A stretch of DNA of 64,000 nucleotides. Origin: Oenanthe sinensis (Eukaryota > Streptophyta > Magnoliopsida > Apiales > Apiaceae). Positions 45,844-57,911 of this stretch are shown here, piece by piece. The position numbers and the translations under genes were made by a program. The notes under the pieces are model-generated. The model ran no database searches, was not told where the DNA came from, and was given only the letters and a program-made list of their open reading frames with translations. The DNA is taken from contig CM053800.1 in assembly GCA_028671895.1 (NCBI GenBank), positions 8,701,886 through 8,765,885 of the forward strand. Reading direction: 5' to 3'. Every line of letters begins with the position of its first letter. Within the stretch, counting starts at the first letter, position 1.

Positions 45844-47019
45844 TGTTAGACAGTATGAAAATTGCAGAAGGGGAGGTTGAATACAACTTGATAAATTATC
45901 ACTTATCTTGCTACCAACAAACAAGTAGTAATAATATCAAGTAATAAATACAAACAACAATAAGCAAGCAAATGAAGAAAGGTGTTTACTTTCAAAAATT
46001 AATTTTATTAATTTTTGATTGCTTGCTACCACTGACTGAAAAAAATTTCCAGCTTCAATAGATACAATAACAAAGAACTTGCTAGTGTTTCTATGCTTGA
46101 GAAAAGTTAAGATCAGTTGTTTTTTCTTAGGGAAACTGTTTGTGAGATATATGTATTTATACTGAAATACATATCTCACTTACGAGTGTAATTTCACTTA
46201 TTCCTAGGACAAAGCTCGAAATAGAAACTTCACTTTTTCTATTCAAATTTGTCTTCATTCTATTTGTAGTTAAAACTATTTTGAGATGTACTAACATCCT
46301 TGACTCCTTGAGCATGCTTTATCTTTTTGCTTATTTTCTCCCAAGTTACAGTAGTAGACTTGACAGACTAGATAGTAATGTCAAAATCAATCCTTGAATT
46401 TTGACTACCTAGTCTACTACTTAAAACAGACTGTTATCTTCACCAAAAGGTTACTGTCAACCTTTAGCTTCTCTTTGGTGACAATATCTTTTACTCCGCA
46501 TACTTTATTATCAAACTTGATAATCTTTTAAAACATGTTGTCGTCCAAAGCTACTGTCAACTATTCCCACCAAAGTTGCTGTCAGTAAAACTTGCTGTCT
46601 TCGAATCTTCATTCTCCGCCAAGTTTACTATCAAAGGAATAATTGATGTTAGTAATAATTGCTGTCTTCAAATCTTCATTCTCCGCCAAGTTTATTACAA
46701 AAGAATAGTTGTTGTCGTCTGTTCCAAATGTACTGTCACTTGAATATGCTGTCGTAGATTTCAGTTCTAGAATGTTACTGTCAATGATTTGATCCATGTT
46801 GTGCATGAAAACTTTGTGAACTTCTACTTCATAGATAATTTTTTACATTTTTTATAAGACAGTAACTATTGAGAGTTACTGCCACCTACTTGGCTTTTAT
46901 ACATACTGTTACAAGTGACAACTAAATATACTGTCAATATACATATGACAGTATGTTTTACTTAGTTAATTTCTAATTAATCTAAGTATCTTATAGTTGA
47001 TTACAATGTTATTACCACA
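45844..47019 (-). repeat. 3' LTR of element B (1176 bp)
   Basis: Starts TGTTAGACAG and ends TATTACCACA on the + strand, followed by the complement of a purine tract. It has the GGGGAGGTTGAATACAAC start seen in related LTRs. ACTGTCA/TGACAGT motifs are frequent, and a 67-bp tandem duplication lies at 46594-46727 (GCTGTCTTCNAATCTTCATT twice). Confidence 0.7.
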
Positions 47020-47031
47020 ATCTCCCTCAAT
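47020..47031 (-). promoter_or_regulatory. polypurine tract of element B
   Basis: TTGAGGGAGATT on the - strand, directly before the LTR. Confidence 0.6.
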
Positions 47032-47206
47032 TTGTTTTTATGAAACATAAAGACAAATTCAAAGTAAATTGCAGATGTTAACTAAACTAATAAAAAATGA
47101 AGTGTTTGTACAAGAAAATATTCAAGAAAAATTACAAGTACAATTTTATCTCAAACTAGGCTCCTCTAGACTGAGAAAATCTTCAACTTCAGCTTGAGAT
47201 TCATTT

Positions 47207-50064
47207 TCATTTCTTTTTTGCTATCATTCTTCCATACAAACCTTCAAAAGCTTTCAATGCATGTTTTTCTTCCTCTGTCTTGGCATGATCAGAAACACAA
47301 TCTAAGACTAGCTTCACCATTTTATAAGAAAGATCATTCAAGTCTCTGTAGGTATAGTACTTCTCAGTTAGTCCTTTGGAGATACACAGATATTTCATCC
47401 CAAACATGTCTTTGACAAATCTATCTTTTATAGAAGAGAAAACCTGCTTTACTCTGAGTTTGTCTATGGTTTCATCTTCATCTTCTCTAGACTCAATAAT
47501 TTCCCAAACAATTTTACTTAGGTCTCTTTCAACTTCTAGAGATGAGCCTGTAGTGAGTCTGAAAATCCTCCTTAAATTTTCATTGTTTAGAACCCTGAAA
47601 TTGGCAGCCTCCACTTCAATGCTGTCAATGATGACTCTTAGGGGCCCAAATAAAACTGAAGAAACATAATTAACTCTTCTTGAGAATTGATCATTCAGCA
47701 TTGCATGCTTCATGCCAATCTCAAGCTCTTTAATCCTCTTTGTTATCTTCTTCACCTTCTACTTTGCAGCTTCAACCTCACTTCCAAACATCTTCCTTTT
47801 CTCCCTTTCTTCTTTCTTCTTAGAGTCACAAATATCCAGTGCTCTATTCTTTAGATCAAATATCTCAAAGTTAGTGATATTGAGCAGCTGCTTATTGATT
47901 AATTCAGTGATTTGAGGATCATTCTCAGCCAATTTCTTCAATTCCTCAAAAGTGATTTCCTCAGCAAATCCACCAGAGTTATAGAAAATCATCACGTCAG
48001 GGTTCCTGAAAAGACATTGTTGAGTCTTCTCATCCTTAATCTTTCTTTCAAATTCCTTCTTTTTCTTGGCTTGAATTATCCTCAGAACATTTGACCTGAA
48101 ACTGCTCTCCTCAGGATAAGGATACTCTTCCAACTTCTTTACCAACTTTTCAAGGAGCTCCATATTCTTTTCTTGCAAGGAGTTCATACTCTAAAACTCC
48201 TTGATTCCATCTTCATTTGCAAATATCACCCCATCTGAGTATACTATAGTCTCAGGTTCTTCAGCACATGTAAAATCCAAGGGGTGAGGTTTGAAAGAAT
48301 TCATTAATTCCAAGAATTTTCTAATCAGAATTCCCCTGAACACTTGAGTCATAATATCTAGTCCCTTTGTGATTTGAAGCATCCTTCTTACCATAAAATA
48401 AGTGGCTTCCTTCAATTCATGTCCCAAGGCTTTAACCTCACAAGTGGCATAGTAGACATTTATTTTGCTCAAGGAGTTTAACTCAGTCCATTCAATAACA
48501 ACTTTAGTGATTAATTCTGCCTTTGACTCGGCATTGTTATTGATGGTGGGTCTTCTAGAATCAAGACATTCTTCATGCATTGTCTCAGTAACCAGCTTTC
48601 AATTCTTTCTGTTAGGCTTCCTGCTTGAATGGGACTTACCTTCCTGTATTTCTTAGATATTGAGATTTTTCTTGACAGTAACTCTTCTCTCACTTCTTTT
48701 TACATTGACTTTGAAGTTATTGTCAATACAGGGTCGACAGTATGTTCTGGTTCCATGACAGTAGGTTCACCCTTATCACTCCTGACAGCATCATTTTTAT
48801 CATTTTAAAAACCAAGAACCACAGTCTTCAAAAATTTTCCTTGAACTCCATCCTTGTACTCCTTCTCATTCTTCTCCTCATCTTCATCCACCTTATTTCC
48901 AGTTCTAGAGGATCCTTCACCATTGTTATTGTGGTTGCTAGAACTACCTGCACCTCCATCAAGATCTCCATCATCATTTCCATCCTTATTTATCCCCATC
49001 CATTTAGTCCTCAATTTTTTAACTCTTTCAATCTCCTTCTTCAGAATTTTCACCACTTCCATTACCTCCTCATTTTAGCTTCTCTCACCAATTTTAGCTT
49101 GTACTCACTGATTCTTTCAAGGTTCATGAATCTGTACTTGCCATCATTTGAGAAACTGTATCTAATGCTTAGAGGACTGTATGTGATTTCTGGAAGCTTC
49201 TCCCTTATCAATTTCAACAATGTTCTTTTGAGATTTTCATTAAGGAATGATTTCTCAGCATTGATTTAGAGTCTAATTGCATCAATGACTGGAGTTTCTT
49301 GCCTACTGGAAAATCTTAGGCTGACATACTAACTTAAACCTCCTTGAAATCTTACTGTTGTCACCCACTTATTGCTGATAGATATCATCATAGCAGCTCC
49401 CATGATGGATTGTTTCAATTGATCATAAAATTTTGTGGGGTCTCTGTTGGATGACATCTTTACATCTTTAATCCTCTCATAGAAGCTAACATCCTGAAAT
49501 GCATTGATGTTCTCATTTTCATCAATCATTAGCACAGTGGCTTCTTCTTCATATATTTCTTCCCTTTCCCCCAGAATTGTGTCATTATCATTTATCTGAA
49601 ATAGCTTTTCCTTGCCTTTGCCAACTGTATGCACCACATGAGCCTTTTTTACACCACCTTCTTTTATTACAATGCCTTTCTCCTTAGGCCTTTCAACTGT
49701 CTTCTGCTTTTCCACCCTTATCTCCTCCAAGTTGTGTAATAATCTCAGCAGCCACACTAGACATTAATGCTAGTTGACTCTCCCCCTAAGATGCAACTTG
49801 AGTTTTCTCAAACACTTCATCACCTCCATCTCCATTCTTCTCCCCCTTAGTTGAGGTATCAACTGCAATCTTGGAGTTGAATTCTTTCAATTTAGCAAAG
49901 ACATCCTTGAATCCCTCATTCATCATATTCTCCAAGGCAAACATCTTGTTGATGAGCTTCACCTGGTTCCTGCCAACTGTATCCAGGTTCTTTGATAGTT
50001 TAGTGACTTTGTGGGAAATGGATTTCAACCTTTCATCAGCTTGTTTGGATGATGTTTTCCCAGT
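47207..50064 (-). pseudogene. accessory (envelope-position) ORF of element B
   Basis: Long extra ORF of a SIRE-like element, of unknown function. On the - strand the well-preserved end runs 48580-47207 in one frame, broken only by TAG at 48191-48193 and 47759-47761. Segments: HEECLDSRRPT, MVRRMLQITKGLD, a long Lys/Glu coiled coil (LLEKLVKKLEEYPYPEESSF, RIIQAKKKKEFERKIKDE) and EKHALKAFEGLYGRM at the end. Further upstream, in several frames, are an Asp/Gly/Asn-rich stretch (49062-48805), a basic-acidic linker (49757-49329) and a helical block with SHKVTKLSKNLD and LENMMNEGFKDVFAKLK (50060-49786), cut at ATGKTSSKQ by element C. Confidence 0.65.
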
Positions 50065-50809
50065 TGCACAAGTAGAAGGGGGGTTGAATATTTGTATGTT
50101 TTTCTGCCAGATTAAAATCACTCAATAAGAATAAAAGACTTTAATACAGAACAAAGATTAAACACAAAGATATGAATAAAAACTGTTTGTTTTATTTTTG
50201 TATAAAACAAACTCTCCTAAGGTGTACACAAACTCTAGCAGCTTCTCTATTTTTTTCACAGCAATTCTCTCTACCTCTATGCTCTTAAAAAGTTCGACTT
50301 ATTTCTCACACAGTCAATTAGGTTACATAGAGTGTTTATATAGAGAGCTACCTATCAATTAATAACAGAAAATAAATTATAATAGGAATATAATTCCTAA
50401 TTACTAGTTGACAATTTCCTTCTTAATTCTTCTTCCTTCACATAGCATATCTGCAATATATTTGGCTTTATCTTTGAAGACTTCCCTTTTCTGTGATCAT
50501 CATCCAAATCCATCTTTGACTTCATAGACTCTAAAATCTTCAGACTCTGTCAGACTATAGACTCTAATCATATGTAGACTCTGACAGATTGTAGACTCTT
50601 ATAGTCTATAGACTCTGATCATCTACCAGACTCTGATCTTCATCTAGACTCTGGTTTCACTTTCTACATAAAATCTTCTAAGTACAAGAATGTTGACTAA
50701 CTAGACTCTGATTATAAAATTTTAGAGACTAGAAACACTTATTACAAATAAGCTATGCTAAATCATGTTCTAGTATTTTGTACATCATCAAATGAATAAA
50801 TTCCTAACA
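50065..50809 (-). repeat. 3' LTR of element C (745 bp)
   Basis: Starts TGCACAAGTAGAAGGGGG and ends AAATTCCTAACA on the + strand. About ten AGACTCTG/AGACTCTA copies cluster at 50525-50710. Confidence 0.7.
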
Positions 50810-50822
50810 ATCTCTCCCTATT
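50810..50822 (-). promoter_or_regulatory. polypurine tract of element C
   Basis: AATAGGGAGAGAT on the - strand, directly before the TGTTAGGAATTT start of the LTR. Confidence 0.6.
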
Positions 50823-50930
50823 TATGCTTTATCAAATATAAGCATAAATCAAGGTTTGATGATGTCAAAACTAAAAATGAAACAATTATTCTAGAACAAA
50901 AAAAAACTGTATAGTAGAAAGAATTACATC

Positions 50931-53900
50931 TTACTTAATCTTCTCAAAGGCTGGATTATTCTTCAAAAATGAATTCAACATATTTTCCTCCATAACTGCA
51001 AGAGCTTCACCAACATATTTCTTTAATTTCTTCATTTCTTCATTGGAACATTTGATTTGACAGTAAGATGCTCTCAGATCATTTACACTACTTTCTTGTT
51101 CTTTTAAATCTTTAAACATTTGATCACTAACTTTCTCACTCATAGGTTGAAATCCAAAGTAATGACCCACACCCTCTTGAGATTAGATTTTCTTTTCTTC
51201 TACTGGCATGTCTTGGTCATTTCCTTCAGCATCAACATATTTTAAAGAAAATTTGCCCATCTGTTGATTTGCATGTCTGTGTAGAGTTAGCTTCATGTCA
51301 ATCTCCTTGAACCATTTATGTGTGACAGCTTCTTTACTTTTATTTACTTCATAAGAAATTTGTAGGAGAAATCTAATATACTGTAATTCCTCAGCCTATT
51401 TAAAAAAGATAAAGTTTGATTGACTAATCCATCTTATAGATCCACCTTCTAAGAAATATTCCAGCATCTCATTTTCACTTTCTATGTGCCTCTCTGTCCT
51501 CCTTGCATCTTTCTTTCAAAAAATTATAAACAATTTGAGCAGATACCACTTTGTTCAAGTGTTTTTGTGTAATCTTCTCAAACTGTCTATCTATCAAGGA
51601 TTGAGGATCCCTGGATAGAGTTGATGTTCTGTCAATGTCTGATTCTTCAAAGCCTCCAAGTCCTGTCTTCTTTTTGGCTCTAAATTGTAGATTAGATTGA
51701 CTACATTGCTTGTAAGTAGGTTCTTTGACCTCATCAGAGTCTAACTTTTTCTTTTGCTTATCAGAGTCTGACTTAGACTCTGACTTCCCATGTCCAGTCC
51801 CTGACTGATGTGTTTGAGTTTTTGCTATTTCATTCATTCCAGATTGTTTTTGTTGCACACCACCAGGACCCTTAGGACCATGAAAACTATTACCAGCTTC
51901 ATTATCATCATCTCTTCTCCTTTTAACACTCTTTTTAGCTTCCTTGCACACCTCATCCTTATTTCTCCTAGAGGAATCACCAACTTTTTTCTCCACCTTT
52001 TTGACATCATCACCACTTGTGACAACCAAAAGAATCTGCTCAAGTACTGTGAAAAAATTGGCTTATGCTGCAATGACTGAATCAACCTTGGTATTTAAAG
52101 CAGATACTGTATATTGAAGCTGAGCTTGACTTGTAGTGATATCAGCAATATCATACTTGAAAGCAACTTTTTTGGATAATTGAAGGGAGTGAATTCTGTA
52201 AAATCTAGTACTGAGTAGAGAAGTTGTATTATCAACACCAATAAGTTTGGTTTGAATATGAGAAATGTCCTTGATCATACTAGCTAATTATGCAGCAACA
52301 TTCTCTGTCTCAATTTGAACATCTCCATCAATTGCTTGATCTTCTCCACCAGGATAGTGACTATCTTCTTGTAGAAAGGATTTTTTCTAAAAGATCTTAC
52401 GTCTTTCAGATTGATGAATACTCAAAATGTTGTCAAATGTTTCTTTATCATCTATCCCTTTTTTATTGTACAGACTCCCAAGACTGAGGAAACACCTGAT
52501 CAAAATAACCAAAAGATGGATTAACTGGTCCATCATCTTCAAAAGAGCAATCCTCATCAACATATTCAATCTTGGTAACTAGAGGTGTAGACTCTGATGG
52601 TGGTGTAGACACTGAAACTGCAAAATGAACTATAGACCCTGACTCCTCCTTAGAGTGATCAGAGTCTGTAGACTCTGGAAGCCTAGCCCTTATAGGCATG
52701 ATCATTAGTGGTTCTTATGACTTCAATTTTGCAGTCTCAGGTTGAATGTTTATTGGATCCACCAAAGCCTCCAAGACTCTGTCTGCTCTCTTTGCTAGAG
52801 AATCCACCAAATGATGTTGTGGCCTCTGGGTAAATGATTTTTGAGCAGCTAGAGCCTCCTCCTTTTTGCCAATCTGCATAATCAACAAGAATGAATTTTC
52901 ATCCATCCCCTACCTCAACTCATTAGACCAACTCTTTGGAAAATCTTGATCCCAATAAGTAAAGCTAGGTTCAGGATACCCTATTCTCTCATCCTCACAG
53001 TGGGGTTGGGCACCCACTCTCTCATTCTCACTCAGGATCTCTACAGCCTTTTCTACCTCTCTTTTTGCCTGAACCAGTGCTAGCCTCTCAATAATTTTTT
53101 CATTCAATTTGGAGGATGCACTTAAAAATCCTACAGAAGAGGGGGTGAGAGAAGTAAGGTTTACTTCAATACCTGAACCACCTTGATGGAGGGGAACCCC
53201 TTCAAATGTCTAAAGGCTAGGGGTTTCCAACAAGGGGTAAGCATCAACATATTCTGAACCCTTACAAGCATCTTCTTTCTTTCCAGAGTCTGTTGACTCC
53301 AATATTCCAGTCTCAGGGTCTACTCTAGACTCTGACTACTTCAGTATGACTTCATTAGAAGTCAGATTCTTAGTGTCACCATCTTTGACTGTTGGTGCAT
53401 GAGACTCCCCCTCAAGGTGGATAGACTTTGATATAATAGATTGGATAAATTCTTCATGAACATCCATTAGAGTTTGTCCTCCTTATCACTGGGATTCTCA
53501 TCAGCTTTTTGTTAAATTATCAAGGAGGGCCTATCAGCATACTCCCCTGTCCTACTATCACCCAACCTCTGACTATGTGGTTCTTGTATGGGTGAGGCAG
53601 ACTGACTATCTTTTTCACTAGTCACCACTGGTGCACTAGTCCCATCCTTCAATTTTCTTGCATCTTCTGCTACCTCATGTGGTTCTACCATGGTTAATGC
53701 ATCCAAGTTGCATTTAGAAAAGTCTTTCATAGATTGCATTGATGGCCTGGCCAAAAGTCATGTTAAAGGAATCCTGCAGTTCCCTTGCAATCTTCTGATA
53801 GTATGAGCCCTTTATTTGATCCAATCTACTCTGATAGGTTGGATAGATATATTTGTTGGCCACCTTTCTTATATTATGGACAAGAAAATCAATCACCTTC

Positions 53901-55046
53901 CTTGGAAGAGGCTGAATAGTTGAAATCTAATCAATAGCTGTCCTGTAGATAACTTCTTTATCCCAAATTGCTTCATAGACAAAAACTGGTTGCTCAATTT
54001 CAGTTTCCAACTTAGCAACAGACTCTGATTCTATCATTTTGTGGACTTTAAGCTTTTTAGGCTTCTTTGTGATTTGTTTTTCAGAGTCTGGCACACTAAG
54101 TGCTTTAAGAACTTCTTTTGTTCTTCCTTCTATGAGCCCAACTGCTTTAACTTGTAATGAAGAGTTGAATATGTAGCTGTAGAGATTTTTGATCACATCT
54201 TGTGCAGACATTTGTAGCTCCATTTCCATTATCTTCCTAAGGGCTTCATAGGTTGTGAGAAGATCCAAGACTTGTTGATGTGTCTTGTAGAGTTGATGAT
54301 CTTCAAATGATTCCACCAATGGATATAAAAATAGTAGTACCTCATCATGTGCAGTAATGATTTCATCAATGAGACACGAGGCTATTTCCAATGGCATTCC
54401 TTCCCAAAATGTTTCAGAATAAGAGTCTAAAGGCAGTATAGACTCTGATTCAACATTAGACTCTGGTTCAGATATTTTCCTGCAGGAGCCTTGGGAGCAT
54501 CTGTTTCCTGTAAAATAGGGTTAGTAGCAATAATCGGCTTGTATATGTGTGCAGAATAAGCCTTCCTCAACCTTCTATACTTCTGAGCATAAGATTTCTC
54601 AGGAGACCCAAATTGAGAATCCTGAGGTGCTTCCCTAGGTTTATCAGAGTCTATTGCCTTTTGAGAGTCTACAGACTTGGCTTGAAGGTTAGAATTGCTT
54701 GAAGGTTAGAATTAAGTGTATCATGACCTTCTTTTAGCAAAGAAAGCCCTTCAACAACTTGTTTCTCTAGAAGGTTGAGCTCCTCATCACTTGGCTCATC
54801 TATTAGCCTTGTTTGAACCATTTTCCTTCTCTTTATAACTGGTGCCTGTTGAGAGACACCAGAGGTTGGTTTTTTTTTTTTAGATTTCGGTTTTGGAGAT
54901 TGTTTATTGGAGGGGGATTTGGTTACTTGGGTAGGTGCATGGGGGTTCTCCATTACTTGTTCCTGACCATTTCACCACCAAAAAATGAAGCATTGTAGAT
55001 GGAAGGTTTGTAGTTGAAGAGTTTTACCTGTATTACCTGTGGATAT
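50931..55046 (-). pseudogene. accessory ORF of element C, distal part
   Basis: Continuation of the accessory ORF left of the solo LTR. Pieces on the - strand: KLFNYKPSIYNASFFGGEMV (about 55030-54975), a Pro/Lys/Ser-rich region (NPHAPTQVTKSPSNKQSPKP), a long helical region (54397-53927), Ser/Asp/Glu-rich stretches (ESTDSDHSKEESGS), a Lys-rich basic region (52029-51475) and a final coiled coil (51170-50931). In 53107-52463 three blocks share one frame and are separated only by TAG at 52910-52912 and TAA at 52715-52717. Function unknown; many breaks. Confidence 0.6.
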
Positions 55047-56029
55047 TGTTAGTATTGGAGTCCTAGAGACAATAATTTTAATTTTTTATTGAAAACAATT
55101 ATGTTATGTGATTATTTAATTAATATTTATTATATCTTTATTTACTACATCATAAATTGAAAGAATAATAAATGTCCTTGAAATATTAATACGTAATATA
55201 TGTCTTTAAGTATGTGACTTAAAAATAAGATTATATGAATAGTATTTTATTCCTAAAATTCCCTAGTCAAGTATTATTATTTAAGGACAATAATAATGCA
55301 ATAAGACTAGTATGTTTGTTGACAGATGACCACATCTCATTGGTCATAGGTATGGTGATACTAAAGTCAAGAACATAAGTGTATGTATCAATACATGATA
55401 CTGGAAAGACCCGCCGCGAGATTCTACATGTTAATAAGTTTCATAAGAAATCTCACAGTGATAATGATGTAATGATCCTCTGACTTGAAACCATTATATT
55501 TCTATACGAGAATTAATATACTTTGATTACACTCAAAGCTACCTTTAACCGGGTAATGATAAAGGTGGACATTGGGTATGCTATGAATCGTGTGAGGAAT
55601 ATGAATGATAGATATATGATTTAACCCTCCAATTCTAGGAGTGATATTATTGGCCTCTTGATTGAGTGAGACTATGAAATGCATGGCCATGCTCAAATAT
55701 TGATTTGTTTAAATAGTCTACTCATTGATCAAGGAAACCAAGATTAAACGTTGAAGAGGATGACACTATACATGCCTCGAGTTTGATCTATAATATAAGG
55801 TTAAAGGGATTATATTAAATGGAACATTATTCACGAAAGGTTTAATTGAATCACTAATTATTATTGTTACTTGGGTAGCAATGATGTATTACTAGATGCC
55901 GCTCATTGTTTATAATTTTATTATTGGATATTAAAATTATTGCCAACGTAATAATAACTTAAAGGGTCACACACAAAGAACGTCAAAATGGAGGTTTATT
56001 TAAATTACAAATTTAAATATATTATTATT

Positions 56030-56190
56030 TATTTGAATTTAATTATTGAATTAATTAAGTGGGACTTGATTAATTATATTAGAATTCAGATTTAATAACT
56101 ATTATTATTATTCGAATTTAATTATTGAATTAAGTAAGTGGGACTTGATTAATTATATTAGAATTCGAATTAAATAATAATAACCCCAAA
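56030..56190. repeat. 79-bp tandem duplication in the solo LTR
   Basis: GTGGGACTTGATTAATTATA with its flanks occurs twice, 79 bp apart, with few differences. Confidence 0.85.
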
Positions 56191-56340
56191 TCAGAATAGG
56201 TTTTGGAAACCACATGGATTAGGGTTAGGCCCAAAATCTCTCTCTCCCATATATGTACATAATGATGTATAGTATTAGGGTTTAATAATCAGATTTCGTT
56301 TTTAGAGAAAAACCCTAGCTGTTCAACATTAAGAGAGGTT

Positions 56341-56347
<7 letters not shown>

Positions 56348-56373
<26 letters not shown>
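56348..56373. repeat. GA microsatellite
   Basis: Run of GA dinucleotides in the leader of the solo LTR. Confidence 0.95.
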
Positions 56374-56375
<2 letters not shown>

Positions 56376-56616
56376 CAAGCAATTCGGCTAGTACCGACTC
56401 CGGTGATCGTAGGACGATCGGGTGTTTGTGTGGACTTCTTTGGAGAGCAGATCTTTGCAACAAAGGGCTGCTGTGATTCATCTTTTCTGGACCTCCATTA
56501 AATAACATACAGAAAGATTTGTTAAGGTACAGACTTCTTCACTATAATCATCAAAAGTTATACATGGATCCTGCGATAGAGTTTCATTTTTTATTTATTA
56601 TTATTTTACTTTATAT

Positions 56617-57460
56617 CCGCTGCGTTTTTATGCCCGAAACCCTTCAGATATGTCATGGCATGTAGACTCTTTTTCTTGTCATCAATTCTCTTAATGTCAG
56701 AGAATATCTTTCTTTGTTGTTTGTAGGCCTGCACACAACAAGCATCTGCCAATATAGTTGACATTTCAGGAATGAAGTAGTTGAGGAGAATCATCAAAAA
56801 TCGATGATAATAGACTTTCTTCCTCCCATCTTGTACATTGTTTAATTTTGCTCCCATTTGAGTGAGCAACATATCACTAATGTTGATCACTTTGTCAAAT
56901 AGGAGGCTGTGACCAATCTGATAAGTGATAAAAGTGATAGCATTAAAACCACTACATTTACTAGTAAAGCACTTAGCAATTTGATCAAAAAAGAAAAACC
57001 ATTCTTTCCTTAAATATGGCCTAGTTAATTTACTCATATTTTCCAAACATGCAGAATAACCTAGTGATTTAAACATGTCCTTAATATCAGTATCAGAAAC
57101 AGTTTCATCAAAAGGTTTTTTAACGGGCAACTTAAACACAGAATTAATTACATCAGCATTTATATCAAATGTAGTGGAGCCAAAGGTGAACATGATTTTA
57201 CCTGGTTGATTCTGAGAAGGATCAACTACCTTTGCAGAGCTTCATGCTTGTGAGACATCATCCATGTGGATTACTGGTGATGCCTTGAGAACGTAGTTGA
57301 GCTCAGATTGCTCCAAGAAGTCCATCACATGGTAGTAGTTAGCGTCTACACCTTTCTTGTCTCCAAGAGCTGCAACATGGTTCGTGGTCATGAATTCAAA
57401 ATCACCAAAAGAGAATGCAATTGCCTTGGGTCCCCTCATGACAATTGAGATTGCAACCAT
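56617..57460 (-). pseudogene. accessory ORF of element C, N-terminal part
   Basis: Start of the extra ORF after pol. It begins at Met 57460 (MVAISIVMRGPKAIAFSFGD), passes NHVAALGDKKGVDANYYHVM and FLEQSELNYVLKASPVIH, and meets a TGA at 57242-57244. The same frame continues as MFTFGSTTFDINADVINSVF, YSACLENMSKL, EWFFFFDQIAKCFTSKCSGF and MTYLKGFG, where the solo LTR interrupts. The TGA fits an Arg CGA. The globular region is conserved in SIRE-type extra ORFs as far as I recall; its role is not known. Confidence 0.6.
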
Positions 57461-57911
57461 TGAAATTGTTGAGTTGAGAGTGATGAAAATGCTTGAAGAA
57501 ATTAACTAGGGCGTGAAAAGCTCTGTGAATATTTCTACCTTAGAAATTAATTTGTAATGAACAGGTGAGTAAAATGTATGAAAATTTTCTATTTTGTTTA
57601 AATTGCATACAATACACACGAGTCTACAGCCTAACACTAGTCAAAAGTAATTGTTACCGCGAATTTCAAGTCATTTGAATAGTTTAAATGTAATTAGAGT
57701 CTATAGGCGTGAATGTTAACCATTTCAGGTTCTAGATGCGCTAAAAAATTTCAGAGTCTAGGAGTTAGACTCTGTTAAGATACAGTACCTCAAAAAAAAA
57801 TTATAAGAGAAAATCATAGTTTGAGAAATCAGGGACTATAAATAAAGTACATACCTTGCTTCCATTAAGATAGAACACTTACATATTTAACATACCTAAT
57901 TCACCTACCAG

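Larger units (their letters stand above)
45844..50064 (-). mobile_element. copia element B (SIRE-like), 3' half
   Basis: 3' LTR, purine tract and accessory ORF on the - strand. Element C is inserted in the accessory ORF at about 50064, so the rest of B, including pol, should lie beyond the right edge of the window, displaced by C and D. Confidence 0.75.
55047..56616 (+). mobile_element. solo LTR inserted in the accessory ORF of element C
   Basis: Starts TGTTAGTATTGGAGTCC and reads like a copia LTR on the + strand: an AT-rich U3, a leader with AAACCCTAGC and a GA repeat (56348-56373), and a TATCCGCTGCGTTTTT end typical of U5. No internal genes are attached, so it is taken as a solo LTR. The right limit and a 5-bp duplication were not proven. 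The coding sequence of C stops on one side (55046) and resumes on the other (about 56617). A 79-bp tandem duplication lies at 56030-56190. Confidence 0.65.

Noticed and set aside
48742..49269. 175-codon + strand hydrophobic ORF
   Set aside because: Antisense shadow of the accessory ORF of element B; composition follows from the Lys/Glu/Asp-rich opposite strand.
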